From assembly GCF_024166365.1 (NCBI RefSeq), contig NC_064823.1, forward strand, positions 9,604,924 through 9,668,923: a DNA stretch of 64,000 nt, in the 5' to 3' direction. The notes beneath the pieces were generated by a model. It was given only the letters and a program-made list of their open reading frames with translations. It ran no database searches and was not told the origin of the DNA. The stretch is from Elephas maximus indicus. Its lineage: Eukaryota; Chordata; Mammalia; Proboscidea; Elephantidae. Made by a program: the position numbers and the translations under genes. Positions within the stretch are counted from its first letter, which is position 1; each line of letters opens with the position of its first letter. This document shows positions 1-10,934 of the stretch, piece after piece.

Positions 1-788
1 GTAATTACACCAACTCTTGGAAGGTCAATTAATAGGAGAGTTGGTGGCCTTAATAGAAAGGAATAGAAATAAGTAATGAGATGCATGATGGGAGTAAATT
101 GCCAGTATTTTCTGTCGTTGTTTTCTTTGACCCTTTTCATCTGACAGCATGCTGCAATTATGTTCTGTAATGTAATCTACTGTTTACAAGTCTTGGGCTC
201 TGTTATATAATACATGCATGTTAGTTTCAAATTCATCTTTTTCTAGACTGTTTTGATAAATTACCCTATGGATTTATTTTAATGTATATTTTATGTATTT
301 TTATTTTTTATCTCCCTGATGTTTTCATAATTTCTATTTTATGTGCCTAACCAGATATATACTTAACAAAAATACAATATTAATATCAGTTAAAACTTAA
401 ATCTGCTTGCATGGCTAATCTCATTTTGGCCAAATTAACTCCTGATGTGACTAAAATTAGTCAAACAAAATGTTGTTTTGTCTTCAGACTTCAAACCTTC
501 CAATCACTGCTTCAAATTACTATTTCAAAATAAAACTTATAACATTGCATGGTAATGTCTGTATGCAAGATGACATTTTGGCAAACACTGATCACATTAC
601 CACTCATATCACTAGTGTTAATGGGCACTGGGTTGGATAGGTAGGAATTAGCTATATTTTAACTCTTTATCACCAATCTCTATATTATGGATCCTTATAG
701 AATATTTTAAAAATGGCTTATTAAATTGTGAACAGATGATGACTAACCTAGATTAAAAAAAAAAAGAAAATACATATGAGAAGGTATG
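1..788. other. AT-rich DNA without recognisable gene
   Basis: I see no coding region, RNA gene or recognisable mobile element here. Frames are short and broken by stops on both strands, and base composition is AT-rich as in most of the window. Confidence 0.6.
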
Positions 789-798
789 ATAATTAAGG

Positions 799-1477
799 TT
801 GTGTGTCAACTTGGCTGGATCATGATTCTCAGTGGTTTGGCAGTTAGGATGTAGTCTGGCAGTCCTATAATGATGTGATCAGTTCCAGGATGCTATTTTA
901 TACAATGTGAACATCTCCATGATGGAATCTGCTGTGAGTAGCCAATCAGTTGAAAGGAAGTTTCCTTGGGGTGTGGCCTGCATCCAGTGTAAGTGGATTT
1001 TCTGGCAAAGCTCTTAGGTATTTGCTCACTCTGGTCCTGCAGCTGGTTCTTGTTTGTCTGGCTTCCTGTTCTTGGGACTTGAGCTACCAGCTTACCTACC
1101 ATCTTGCTTACCGATCTTGGGGTTCATCAGTCTTCATAGCCTGTGAGCAAGAGCCCTGCTTTCTGACCTCCCCCATCCTGTATTTGCCAGGCCCAGTGGC
1201 TACATGAATCAGGAGAAGCCTCTAGTCTGACCCACGGACTTGGGGCTTTCCAGCTTCTACACCCACGTGAACCATTTCCTTGATACAAATCTCTTTATAT
1301 AGCTATCTATATGCTTGTGGCTACATGAATCAGGAGAAGCCTCTAGTTTGACCCACGGACTTGGGGCTTTCCAGCCTCTACACCCACGTGAACCATTTCC
1401 TTCATACAAATCTCTTTATATAGTTATTTATATGCTTTACTGGTTTTGCTTCTCTAGAGAACCCAGCATAAGACAGG
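799..1477 (+). mobile_element. Solo LTR, ERVL-type (tentative)
   Basis: The stretch starts with 'tgtgtcaacttggctgg' and ends 'tctctagagaacccagc', a combination typical of mammalian ERVL-class LTRs. It has no retroviral coding sequence beside it, so it reads as a solo LTR. The 85- and 60-residue open frames inside it are not genes. Part of its 3' half is tandemly duplicated (see the 121-bp repeat). Family assignment is from memory of the consensus style; the class could be wrong although its LTR nature is fairly likely. Confidence 0.5.
1196..1437 (+). repeat. 121-bp direct tandem duplication inside the LTR
   Basis: The block that starts 'gtggctacatgaatcagga' at 1196 starts again at 1317, and both copies run to 'tatatgctt', giving a period of 121 bp. 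The copies differ at only a handful of positions (for example 'tagtctgacc' versus 'tagtttgacc' and 'agcttctac' versus 'agcctctac'). Confidence 0.9.
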
Positions 1478-2010
1478 AGGTTTTACAAGTAAGGTAGATG
1501 TTTTGAAATATCCATTAGAGAAGTCTTTATTGAAAGAATATAGACGAGGTTGAGAAAAATACTAAAGTGTGGGAAAGTCTGAACTATTAAACTTCTTAAC
1601 TAACTGGGTGTGAGCACTGAGACTTTTTTTTCTCAAAAAAAATTACTGAATCCACACATAACTGAATTTCAGAGAAAAATTGGAAGATGGACAAGAAAAG
1701 TCTGTCTTATAGGTTCTGACCTTTAACAGCAATAAAGAAGTTTCCTTTCTAAGTTCCTTTAAGAATAACCTTAGGAATAGACAACGTTGTGAATCAGTAG
1801 ATCAGAGACTATAGAGGTTGAACATAGTTATATAGTTGCTAAGATGTCAAAACCTTGAAGATAAGAGTGAGAAATTTTAAATTGAATTCAAAATTGTATT
1901 GTACTATGTGGTATACGGACGGCAAGAATCAACTCAAAAACTTTTTTGTGTGTGTGTTTTCTGTGCCTTGAATATTCCTTCCCCAGACTGTTAAATGACA
2001 TAAAGGTACT

Positions 2011-2766
2011 TGTTGAAAGTGAGGAGGACTTGAAGCACTTGCTGATGAAGATCAAAGACCACACCCTTCAGTATGGATTGCACCTCAAATAAAGAAAACA
2101 AAAATCCTCACAACTGGACCAATAAGCAACATCATGATAAATGGAGAAAAGATTGAAGCCTTCAAGGATTTCATTTTGCTTGGATCCACAATTAACACTC
2201 ATGGAAGCAGCAGTCAAGAAATCAAAAGACACGTTGCATTGGCAAATCTGCTGCAAGAGACCTCTTTAAAGTGTTTTAAAGCCAAGATGTCACCTTAAAG
2301 ACCAAAGTGCTCCTGACCCAAGCCATGATATTTTCAATTGCTTCATACGCATGTGAAAGCTGGACAGTGAATAAGGAAGACAGAAGAAGAATTGATGCCT
2401 TTGAATTATGGTGTTGGCTAAGAATATTGAATTTACTGTGGACGGCCATAAGAGCGCACAATCTGTCTTGGAAGAAGTACAACCAGAATGCTCCTTAGAA
2501 GTAAGGATGGAGAGACTACATCTCACATACCTTGGACATGTTGTCAGAAGGGATCAGTCCCTAGAGAAGGACATCATGCTTGGCAAAGTACAGGGTCAAC
2601 CAAAAAGAGGAAAACACTCAACAAGATGGATTGTCACAGTGGCTGCAACAATGGGCCCAAGCATAACAACAATTGTGGGCATAGGGCTGGACTGGGCAGA
2701 GTTTTGTCCTGTTGTACATAGGGTTGATTTGAGTCAGAACCAACTCGATGGCACCTAACAACAAAA
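2011..2766 (+). mobile_element. RTE (BovB-like) LINE, 5'-truncated 3' part
   Basis: This is the C-terminal end of an RTE reverse-transcriptase ORF plus the short 3' UTR. It starts in the region just after the catalytic YADD box ('agtgaggaggacttgaag') and continues through the segments that encode ISYACESWT-like and ELWCWRRI-like motifs. It ends with 'ggcacctaacaacaaaa', the family tail. Several frameshifts split it into overlapping frames at 2307-2498, 2408-2758 and 2488-2721, so it is dead. Confidence 0.9.
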
Positions 2767-2859
2767 AAAAGATTGTTAAATGGTGCCCCTTCACTTCCTT
2801 TAAGTCTGTAATTATCAGGTTAACATGAGATTTGCAAAGTTAGACCATCACTCATCTTA

Positions 2860-3080
2860 TCGCAACTTATCCTTGTTTCCCTGTTGTATTTTTTCCATAG
2901 TCCTGTCATTGTCTGACATACAATGTGTTCTACTTTTTCATGTGTTTATTGGCCATCTGGCACCATTAACATGTAAAACCATGAAGGTAGGATTTTACTC
3001 TCATGTTTTGATGCCCACCAAATAGAACAAAGTCTGGTACACAAAAAGTCCACAATAACAGTTTTAAAGAACAATGAATA
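2860..3080 (+). mobile_element. LINE-2 3' end relic
   Basis: The order of motifs, 'catgaaggtaggattttactc', then 'caaagtctggtacac' and 'aaagtccacaataa', resembles the L2 3' end (gagggcagggattt..agtgcctggcaca..gctcaataaatg). It is strongly diverged; the call is by pattern only. Confidence 0.4.
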
Positions 3081-3868
3081 AATTAATAAACATGAATCAT
3101 CACTTTATTGTTGCTCTTATTATCTATTATTACAAGTAAAATTTATTCCTCATAATCAACAAGAAAATAATACTCTCCCTCCAAAGCCAAGCTCATTTCT
3201 TAGTTTATTATTCTTGTGTTTGACAGCATACTTTCAAATCATTTGGTTAGAAAACCACCACAATAAATCCCCTCTGGTTTTTCATCAAATATTAAAAAGT
3301 CACTTACATTTTTCTATTAATCAGCATCAAATAAAGAGAAGGAAGATAATTTACATATACTTTTACAAGTTAAAATAGTTCCCCAGTTGATTATCACTTT
3401 AAGTAAACACAATTCAAATTTATAGAGAAATAAACTTGATGTGAATAAGAAACTTAAATGAGGTTATTTATTACCTTATTACCCCATAGCTAATAAGTGG
3501 TAGGAATGTGATTTGCTTTAATTCTTTCTTCAGTGCTCTTTCCACAATTTTGTACCTATTCTTACATGTTTGCTTTTCCTATTATAAATGTATTTAAAAA
3601 CCAATGAATATGCAAAGCCATATTATTTTTTCATGCTCAGCGACAATCCATACATTTGTTGATTGACTTCAGTAGCAGAAAAAAGAAATTGCTATGAAAT
3701 TATAAATACTCTTCAGTATGATTCAGTTAAAACATGTGTTAATATCTTTTATTGTTTGTTTGGGTTTTGTTTTTGTTGCAAGGGAGTCAATGTCTTTATT
3801 AGGTTACTTTTATGAGAGACTCTTCAGTCAAGTATCAAATCTGGTTTATGTCAGTATTTTGTTATCTG

Positions 3869-3996
3869 GAGTCCTGGTGGTATAGTGGTTAAAAGCTAGG
3901 GTTGGTAGTTTGTATTCACCAGCTGCTCCTTGGAAACACTTGGGGCAATTCTACCCTGTCCTATAGAGTTGGAATCTACTATGGCATTGGGTTTAT
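3869..3996 (+). mobile_element. AfroSINE
   Basis: The tRNA-derived head 'tcctggtggtatagtggtt' is followed by 'accagctgctccttggaaac' and 'ctgtcctatagagttgg'. The 3' end is shortened compared with the fuller copies in the window. Confidence 0.9.
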
Positions 3997-3999
3997 GGG

Positions 4000-5755
4000 T
4001 GCAGATTTTAAACATTTAAAATAAATACATGATTAAATCTAAATTCAGACTTTGGACATAAAAAACAGAGAGTATAACTTCATAATGTCTTACAAAAATT
4101 CCTAAAATACATTCATGTAAATATGTCATTAAACAAAGACTTTGTGTCCTGTCCTCTAACCAGCCAACCCTTATTTTGTCTTCAATAGCAGAGGGATATT
4201 AACAAACTAATTTATGATAATCACATAAATTGAATAGAGCTGATAAAATTAGAAGCATCCTCTTTAGGGGAATTAATCATCTGTCATTTGCTCATGTGGT
4301 ATTGAAAATAGTTTCAAAAATGAATATTTAATAAATAAAAAATGATCAATGCAGACATTGCTTTCTTTTCACTAATGAATGAGTGAATTTTTACAGTAAA
4401 ACTGCTCAGTGAGCCCATATTTGAATTCTACCAAGGCACCCAAAATTGTATAAACCTTCCTTACTTGGTTAGTCAATATTTAAGAAAAACTACACACATT
4501 CTCGCTGGTATGTACATATATATGGATGCACACATGCGCACGCACACACACACACACGCATACAGTTTCAATAAATAACCTGTTAGCAATGATAACCTAA
4601 TAGTTTTAAAACACAGAGTTCACATGTTAACTATAGCTTTCTATGCATTCTATGCATGCTTCTTTTAATATTTAGGAAACTATGTAATTTAGTGACTACT
4701 GAAACCTGGCTAAAAAAAAAAAAATTAAACCTGGCTACATACCATTAAAAAAAAAAAAATTTTTTTTCTATAATTATAGTAAATACAGCAAAACCTGAAA
4801 TCTTGCTAGTGAATCTTGAAAAAAGGTTTTCTAAATATAGTAATTTGATTTATCTCAAAGGGAAAATTTTAAAAATGGAAAATGTCTACATACATCCAAA
4901 GGCCATAAATATAACTGATTTCACTAAGGAAACAAAAATTTCTTCAGTAGTTGTTCATACATGTATTTAAATGCCATTTTTCCCTAACAAAACTAATACC
5001 AATTTTCCTGTTATAAAACTAACACAGAATACATACACTTACCTAGTTCTGTCTAATTTATTAAACATGCTCAAGTTTAGCCATTGTTATTTGACTAAAA
5101 TTTTGATATAATAAAATATTCCATTTCATAGTTCTGTTAATCAAATAAGAGCGTTAAAACCACATGCTGTATAATATCTATTATTCGTTCAAGATCAACA
5201 CCTTTCTTCTGCTGTTCTGGGTCCCAGGAAAATGACATATGTACATTGCATTAAGGGTTCCCTTTTTTTTTTTTTTTTTTGACTTTTAAGTGAATTCTGA
5301 ATTCAATCACTGAGGAGTACTAGCAGGAGATCAGTGAGAGGGACATGAATGAGTCTGGTTTTTCATTTCCCTGTCTTCCCTTCTTTGGATTTACTATAGA
5401 TTTGCTCCTTAATATGACTAAAATTATAGTTCCCACGAAGGAGCCTCTTCACACAGCTCTCTCTCTTCCTGAGTTTCTGTAACTGCTTCTTCCCTTCAAC
5501 TTTTTAGGTCTACTGATTGAAATAACATCCTACTGTTAGTAGCTGTGGAATCCCCTATATACTGCCTGACCCTTTGTCAATATTGCCTCTATTAACTCCT
5601 CTCAAATTACACAGTACAAGAGTTCCGTCTGTTTTTTTTTTTTTCCAGAGATCTGACTGTTGCTTTTCTAACGTTTTTTTTAAACTCATCGTCATTATTT
5701 TATTTGAATTTTGAATATTTTACATATGTGATTAGGCATTCTTTAAACATAGATG
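4000..5755. other. AT-rich unique DNA with simple repeats
   Basis: No gene is visible. The stretch holds a CA microsatellite, several A and T runs (about 4714, 4744, 5259 and 5632) and a segment at 5400-5640 that may be an old interspersed repeat I cannot name. Confidence 0.5.
4529..4560. repeat. (CA)n microsatellite, interrupted
   Basis: Alternating CA dinucleotides with G interruptions ('cacatgcgcacgcacacaca'). Confidence 0.9.
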
Positions 5756-5913
5756 AAAACCCTAGCAGTGTAATGACTAAGTGCTAACCAAAGGGCTGGC
5801 AGTTCAAATCCTCCAGGTGGTCCTTGGAATCTATGCGGCAGTTCTACTCTGTCCTGCAGGGTCGCTATGAGTTGGAATTGACCCTATGGCGAAGGTTTTT
5901 TTTTTTTTTTTTT
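5756..5913 (+). mobile_element. AfroSINE with poly-T end
   Basis: It carries the head 'aaaccctagcagtgtaatg', a B-box-like 'ggcagttcaaatcc', 'ctgtcctgcagggtcgctat' and a 3' run of about 18 T. The sense-strand T tail recurs in several AfroSINE copies in this window. Confidence 0.95.
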
Positions 5914-6004
5914 AAATATAGTTACTAGTGTTATCCTGATGTAGAAACAAGGCCATGATAATAACAATGATAAAACTGTTAATAACAATGACACGGATTA
6001 CCAC

Positions 6005-6140
6005 CGTAATATGTGTCAGACACTCTTCTAAGAGTTTCTATGCATTCACTCTTTATTTTATTCATGAGAAATCCAAAGCAGGAGGAGGTTTTACAACATT
6101 CCCAAGGTCTAACTTACAGTAGTGATGAAGTGAAACTATG
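6005..6140 (-). mobile_element. MIR relic
   Basis: On the plus strand the order 'gtgtcagacactcttctaag', 'tattcatgagaaatccaaag', 'acattcccaaggtct' matches the reverse complement of the MIR core and 3' side. It is heavily diverged. Confidence 0.5.
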
Positions 6141-6233
6141 TGATATTTAGAAAACAAGAAATAGAATTAATGACAAATGCATTTAGTATAGAATAAGACT
6201 ACTTTGTGCATAGGTTTACATTGTAATGATGTC

Positions 6234-6238
<5 letters not shown>

Positions 6239-6266
<28 letters not shown>
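6239..6266. repeat. (TA)n microsatellite
   Basis: About 14 uninterrupted TA units. Confidence 0.95.
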
Positions 6267-6268
<2 letters not shown>

Positions 6269-6269
6269 A

Positions 6270-7540
6270 AAATTGTAGCACTCACTTTCTTAAACTCAAA
6301 AATCACAAGGCATTTGAAGTTCAAAATATTTTTCCATGCACCGTTTTCAGCTCTAAATAAACCCTGCTTCATTCAATTTACATTATACACATTTATTTCC
6401 AATACCATTATATATAAAATTCTGGTTGGTTCAAGTAAATGCCTGCTTGAGACCTGATTTAGCTGTGGGAATCTCACTCATAAGAGAAATTTTAATTAAC
6501 GCTATAGTAATTTTGCAAAATACAGATTGTATCTATCCATGTTTACCTCTTAGCTACTTAGACATTCATCACAAAATTCTTGTTAACAAGCTTATTCTAG
6601 AAATCTTTAGTTATCTGAAATTAATACTACTGAAGTGCCTTTATCTCTACCTCTGGCTTATGTTAGAAAACTAAATTTCCCTATATTCCCTTACCCCCCA
6701 AGAGAACAAGTTGAGATCCAAAGAATGACACAACTACCTCAGTTAGATAATCTGTAGTTAACTCAGCACAACAACCAGTACCTTCTAAAGATTTCCAAAA
6801 TACCCTTCCATAAGGCTCCATGGTGGAGTTTGCCAAGGAGGTAACAGAATGTGAGATATGAAAACCAGAAATGAAGTGAAAGTCGTTATTCTAAGAAGAT
6901 TATGCTGGCAATCAGGTCTAGTAGCTTCTCAGCCTTCTCTGTCTCTTGCGGTGGCAGCCAGAGGCAGTTTCATCTCACGATCTCAGAAATTCAAATTCCC
7001 ACCTCAAGGTCCAGATGAGAAATGAGAAAGCTTCTCTGACTTCTCTGAAAGAACCTCTTATGTTTCGTAGCAGCAGGAAATAGATTTCGTAGAACCAAAA
7101 GTCTAATCCTCTGTGTGGCTAGCCTAAGAAACAAATAGAATTCACAGTCTCCCAGGGTCTATAATGTTTTAATTTAGCACAATTATTGGAATATAAATCG
7201 ATCATGAAAATTGGGATAGAGACAATTGGTATACTGCAAGGAAGTTGAGGACTCTGAATGCCTGAATTCTGCTAATCCTTCCTTTCCAATAAAAGCAGCA
7301 CTTTGTTCCTGTCAGAGTAGGTCAGCCTCTCCTTGCCTGAGGATACCATAATAGGCTCTCTGGAGGTAGTCACTTTATATGGAAATGGTGACTCTTCTTA
7401 AAACCTGCTCACATCGTCCCTGGTTACTTCTACACCCAAATCCCAGCAAGCCTCAGGAGAACTGATGCAAAGTCTGACCTGGGAAGAAGCTCCATATATA
7501 CTAAATAATTTTAAGATTCGCAAATTTATATCGGCAGAGG
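6270..7540. other. Unique DNA without recognisable gene
   Basis: No coding potential or clear repeat is seen. The 82-residue frame at 6426-6674 is AT-biased and not recognised. Confidence 0.5.
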
Positions 7541-7552
7541 CCTTGGAACATA

Positions 7553-9084
7553 CATGTTGTTGTTGTTAGGTGCTGTCGAATCAGTTCCAACTCATAGTGA
7601 CCCTATAAATAGGCACCACAGAACGAAACACTGCCCGGTCCTGTGCCATCCTTACAATTGTTGTTATGCTTGAGCTCATTGTTGTAGCCACTGTGTCAAT
7701 CCACCTCGTTGAGGGTCTTCCTCTTTTCCTCTGACCCTGTACTCTGCCAAGCATGATGTCCTTCCCCAGGGACTGATCCCTCGTGACTACACGTCCAAAG
7801 TATGTAAGACACAGTCTCGCCATTCTTGCTTCTAAGGAGCATCCTGGCCACAGTTCTTCCAAGACAGATTTGTTCATTCTTTTGGCAGCCCATGGTATGT
7901 TCAATATTCTTCGACAACACCACAATTCAAAGGCGTCATCTCTTCTTCGGTCTTCCTTATTCATTGTCCAGCTTTCACATGCATATGATGTGATTGAAAA
8001 TACCATGGATGAGCCAGGCGCACCTTAGTCTTCAGGGTGACATCTTCGTTCTTCAACAGTTTGAAGAGGTTCTTTGCAGCAGATTTGCCCAATGCAATGC
8101 GTCTTTTGATTTCTTGACTGCTGCTTCCATGGGTGTTGATTGTGAATCCAAGTAAAGTAAAATCCTTGACAACTTCAACCTTTTCTCCATTTATCATGAT
8201 GTTGCTCATTGGTCCAGTTATGAGGATTTTTGTTTTCTTTGTGTTGAGGTGTAATCCATACTGAATGCTGTGGTCTTTGATCTTCATTAGTAAGTGCTTC
8301 AAGTCCTCTTCACTTTCAGCGAGCAAGGTTGTGTCATCTGCATAACACAGGCTGTTAATGAGTCTTCCTCCAATCCTGATGCCCTATTCTTCTTCTTATA
8401 GTCCAGTTTATGGGATTATTTGCTCAGCATACAGATTAAATAGGTATGGTGAAAGAATACAACACTGACACACACCTTTCCTGACTTTAAACCAATCAGT
8501 GTCCCCTTGTTCTGCCCAAACAACTGCCTCTTGATCTATGTAAAGGTTCCTCATGAGCACAACTAAGTGCTCTGGAGTTCCCATTCTTCACAGTGTTATC
8601 CATACTTTTTTATAATTCACACAGTCGAATGCCTTTGCATAGTCAGTAAAACACAGGTAAACATCCTTCTGGTATTCTCTTCTTTCAGCCAGGATCTATC
8701 TGACATCAGCAATGATATCTCTGGTTCTACGTCCTCTTCTGAAACTGGTCTGAATTTCTGGCAGTTCCCTGTCAATATACTGCTGCAGTCGTTTTTGAAT
8801 GACCTTTAGCAAAATTTTGCTTGCGTGTGATGTTAATGATATTGTTCTATAATTTCCACATTCGGTTGGATCACCTTTCTTGGGAATAGGCATAAATATG
8901 GACTTCTTCCAGTCAGTTGGCCAGGAAGCTGTCTTCCATATTTCTTGGCATAGATGAGTGAGCACCTCCAGCACTGCATCTGTTTGTTGAAACATCTCAA
9001 TTGATATACCATCAATTCCTGGAGCCTTGTTTTTTGCCAATGCCTTCAGAGCAGCTTGGACTTCTTCCTTCAGCACCATCAGTT
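7553..9084 (-). mobile_element. RTE LINE, 3' part of a 5'-inverted copy
   Basis: Read on the minus strand, this is RTE reverse transcriptase running from a 'MVLKEEVQAALKALAKNK' segment into RT motif regions (GIDG, PIPKKGDPTECGNYRTISL). It then passes the C-terminal ACESWT and ELWCCRRI segments and ends in the 3' tail at 7553-7570 (plus-strand TTGTTGTTGTTAGG). Frameshifts and stops divide it into frames at 8696-9079, 7961-8326 and 7581-8006. It joins an inverted 5' segment at 9084/9085. An 8-bp direct repeat, ggaacata, sits at 7545-7552 and 9838-9845 and brackets the whole compound copy. Confidence 0.95.
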
Positions 9085-9837
9085 ATTGACTACATCTGTG
9101 GAAAGAGATGATGGAAAAGCTCATTATCATCAGTCAGAATAAGGCCAAGGGCCGACTGTGGAACAGACCATCAATTGCTCATATGCGAGTTCAAGCTGAA
9201 ACTGAAGAAAATCAGAGCAAGTCCACGAGAGCCAAAATATGACCTTGAGTATATCCCACCTGAATTTAGAGACCATCTCAAGAATACATTTGACGCAATG
9301 AACACTAGTGACAGAAGACCAGACAACTTGTGGAATGACATCAAGGACATCATCCATGAAGAAAGTGAGAGGTCACTGAAAATATAGGAAAGAAAGAAAA
9401 GACCAAGATGGATGTCAGAGGAGACTCTGAAACTGGCTCTTGAGTGTCCAGCAGCTAAAGCAAAAGGAAGAATTGATGAAGTAAAAGAACTGAACAGAAG
9501 ATTTCAAAGGGCCTCTCGAGAAGACAAAGTAAAGTATTATAATGACATGTGCAAAGAGCTGGAGATGGAAAACCAAAAGGGAAGAACACACTCAGTGTTT
9601 TTCAAGCTGAAAGAACTGAAGAAAAAATTCAAGCGTCGAGTTGCAATAGTGAAGGATTCCATGGGAAAAATATAAAATGACTCAGGAAGCATCAAAAGAA
9701 GATGGAAGGAATACACAGAGTTATTATACCAAAAAGAATTAGTCAATATTCAACCATTTGAAGAGGGCATATGATCAGGAACTGATGGTGCTGAAGGAAG
9801 AAGTCCAAGCTGCTCTGAAGGCATTGGCAAAAAACAA
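9085..9837 (+). mobile_element. RTE LINE, inverted 5' segment of the same copy
   Basis: This is the region between the endonuclease and the reverse transcriptase of the RTE ORF, in the opposite orientation to 7553-9084. Frames at 9175-9387 and 9412-9675 (DRRPDNLWNDIKDIIHE; NRRFQRASREDKVKYYNDM) follow one another with a stop between them. It ends at 9839 with a segment also present at the start of the minus-strand part, so the two halves overlap by 60 bp in element coordinates. No intact endonuclease domain is present. Confidence 0.93.
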
Positions 9838-9845
9838 GGAACATA

Positions 9846-10930
9846 TGTGGGACTGATTTAAAAGATGTAGACCATAGTAATAGAAATATAATTCTGGATC
9901 AGGCTAAATTTTTTTTTTTTTTCATATAGGCACACTAATTAGAGCCTGGATACAGTTTGTTAGGTCAAGCTACTTGAAGTGATGCTGTTTGTTTAACTGG
10001 TTTACACTAGCACCCAGTGGAGACATAGAATATATAAAGTTGATACGCAGATTTTTCGTTAGTATAATGCTGGAGAAGATATCTAAACATTTAGAGAGAG
10101 AGAGAGGGTATGTGATTTATTACATTCAACTTGCTCACCCAAACCTACACATGTGCCCTGGGAGGATTCAGAGGACACTGACTGAATGAAAAGTTAGAGA
10201 AATATGTTGGGACAGCAGCTCCAGTATATTTGAAAATCCCTGTAGTGGTTGTTTTTCCCAAAATTCAGATATTACAGGAGGAGATGGTACCATTAAATAG
10301 GCTCTTTCTCAGTTCACTGGGGAATATGGAATCCCAGGCCTTGCAGAAAAAGCCTGTACACTGTCAAAACTTAACACTGAGCATTTTCTCTGTCACCAAA
10401 GCAACCTGCAAATATTCTACCCAACTTTCTGTAATCTTCTGATCTCAACAATTAGCCTTTGGGTCAGACTAAACCCATAGGCAACCCTCAAACCTGCAGC
10501 TAAAATTAGATTCACCTCACTCAATCTATCATTCTCTGAACATGAAAACAAACAGATGTTATGTTGAATGACTGAGTTCTCTTTACAAGGGTTGCTTGTG
10601 CTTACTAATCTGCTTTGCGTAATTAAACCAAGCTTTTACACTGTCCACATTGATAGTAAAGGAATTACCATCTGATAAAAGAAAGAAAGAAAGAAAAAAG
10701 TCACAGAATGTTGGCCAGCAGCACGAGAAGGGCAAAGAATGCCTCACCAATACATGCAGTGTAACTGGTTGGTGGCTGACCAGCCAAACTCATCATAAAT
10801 GTTACCCTGAAAAGCTACAACTTGAAATATGGAAGCTCAGAGAAAGCAGGAAGCTAAAGACTCACAAAAGTAGAAGTCATGAGTAGGCAAAAGCCTTGCG
10901 TAGGAGAAATAAGGTATGGAAAACGTGCAA
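9846..10930. other. Unique DNA without recognisable gene
   Basis: No gene or named repeat is recognised. It has a T run at 9909, a GAGAGA run at 10094 and a GAAA run at 10680. Frames of 66-78 residues show no familiar motif. Confidence 0.5.
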
Positions 10931-10934
10931 AAGC

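Noticed and set aside
7581..9079. Long minus-strand frames as a host reverse-transcriptase-like gene
   Set aside because: They are consecutive frameshifted pieces of one RTE LINE, with TSD and inverted 5' end.
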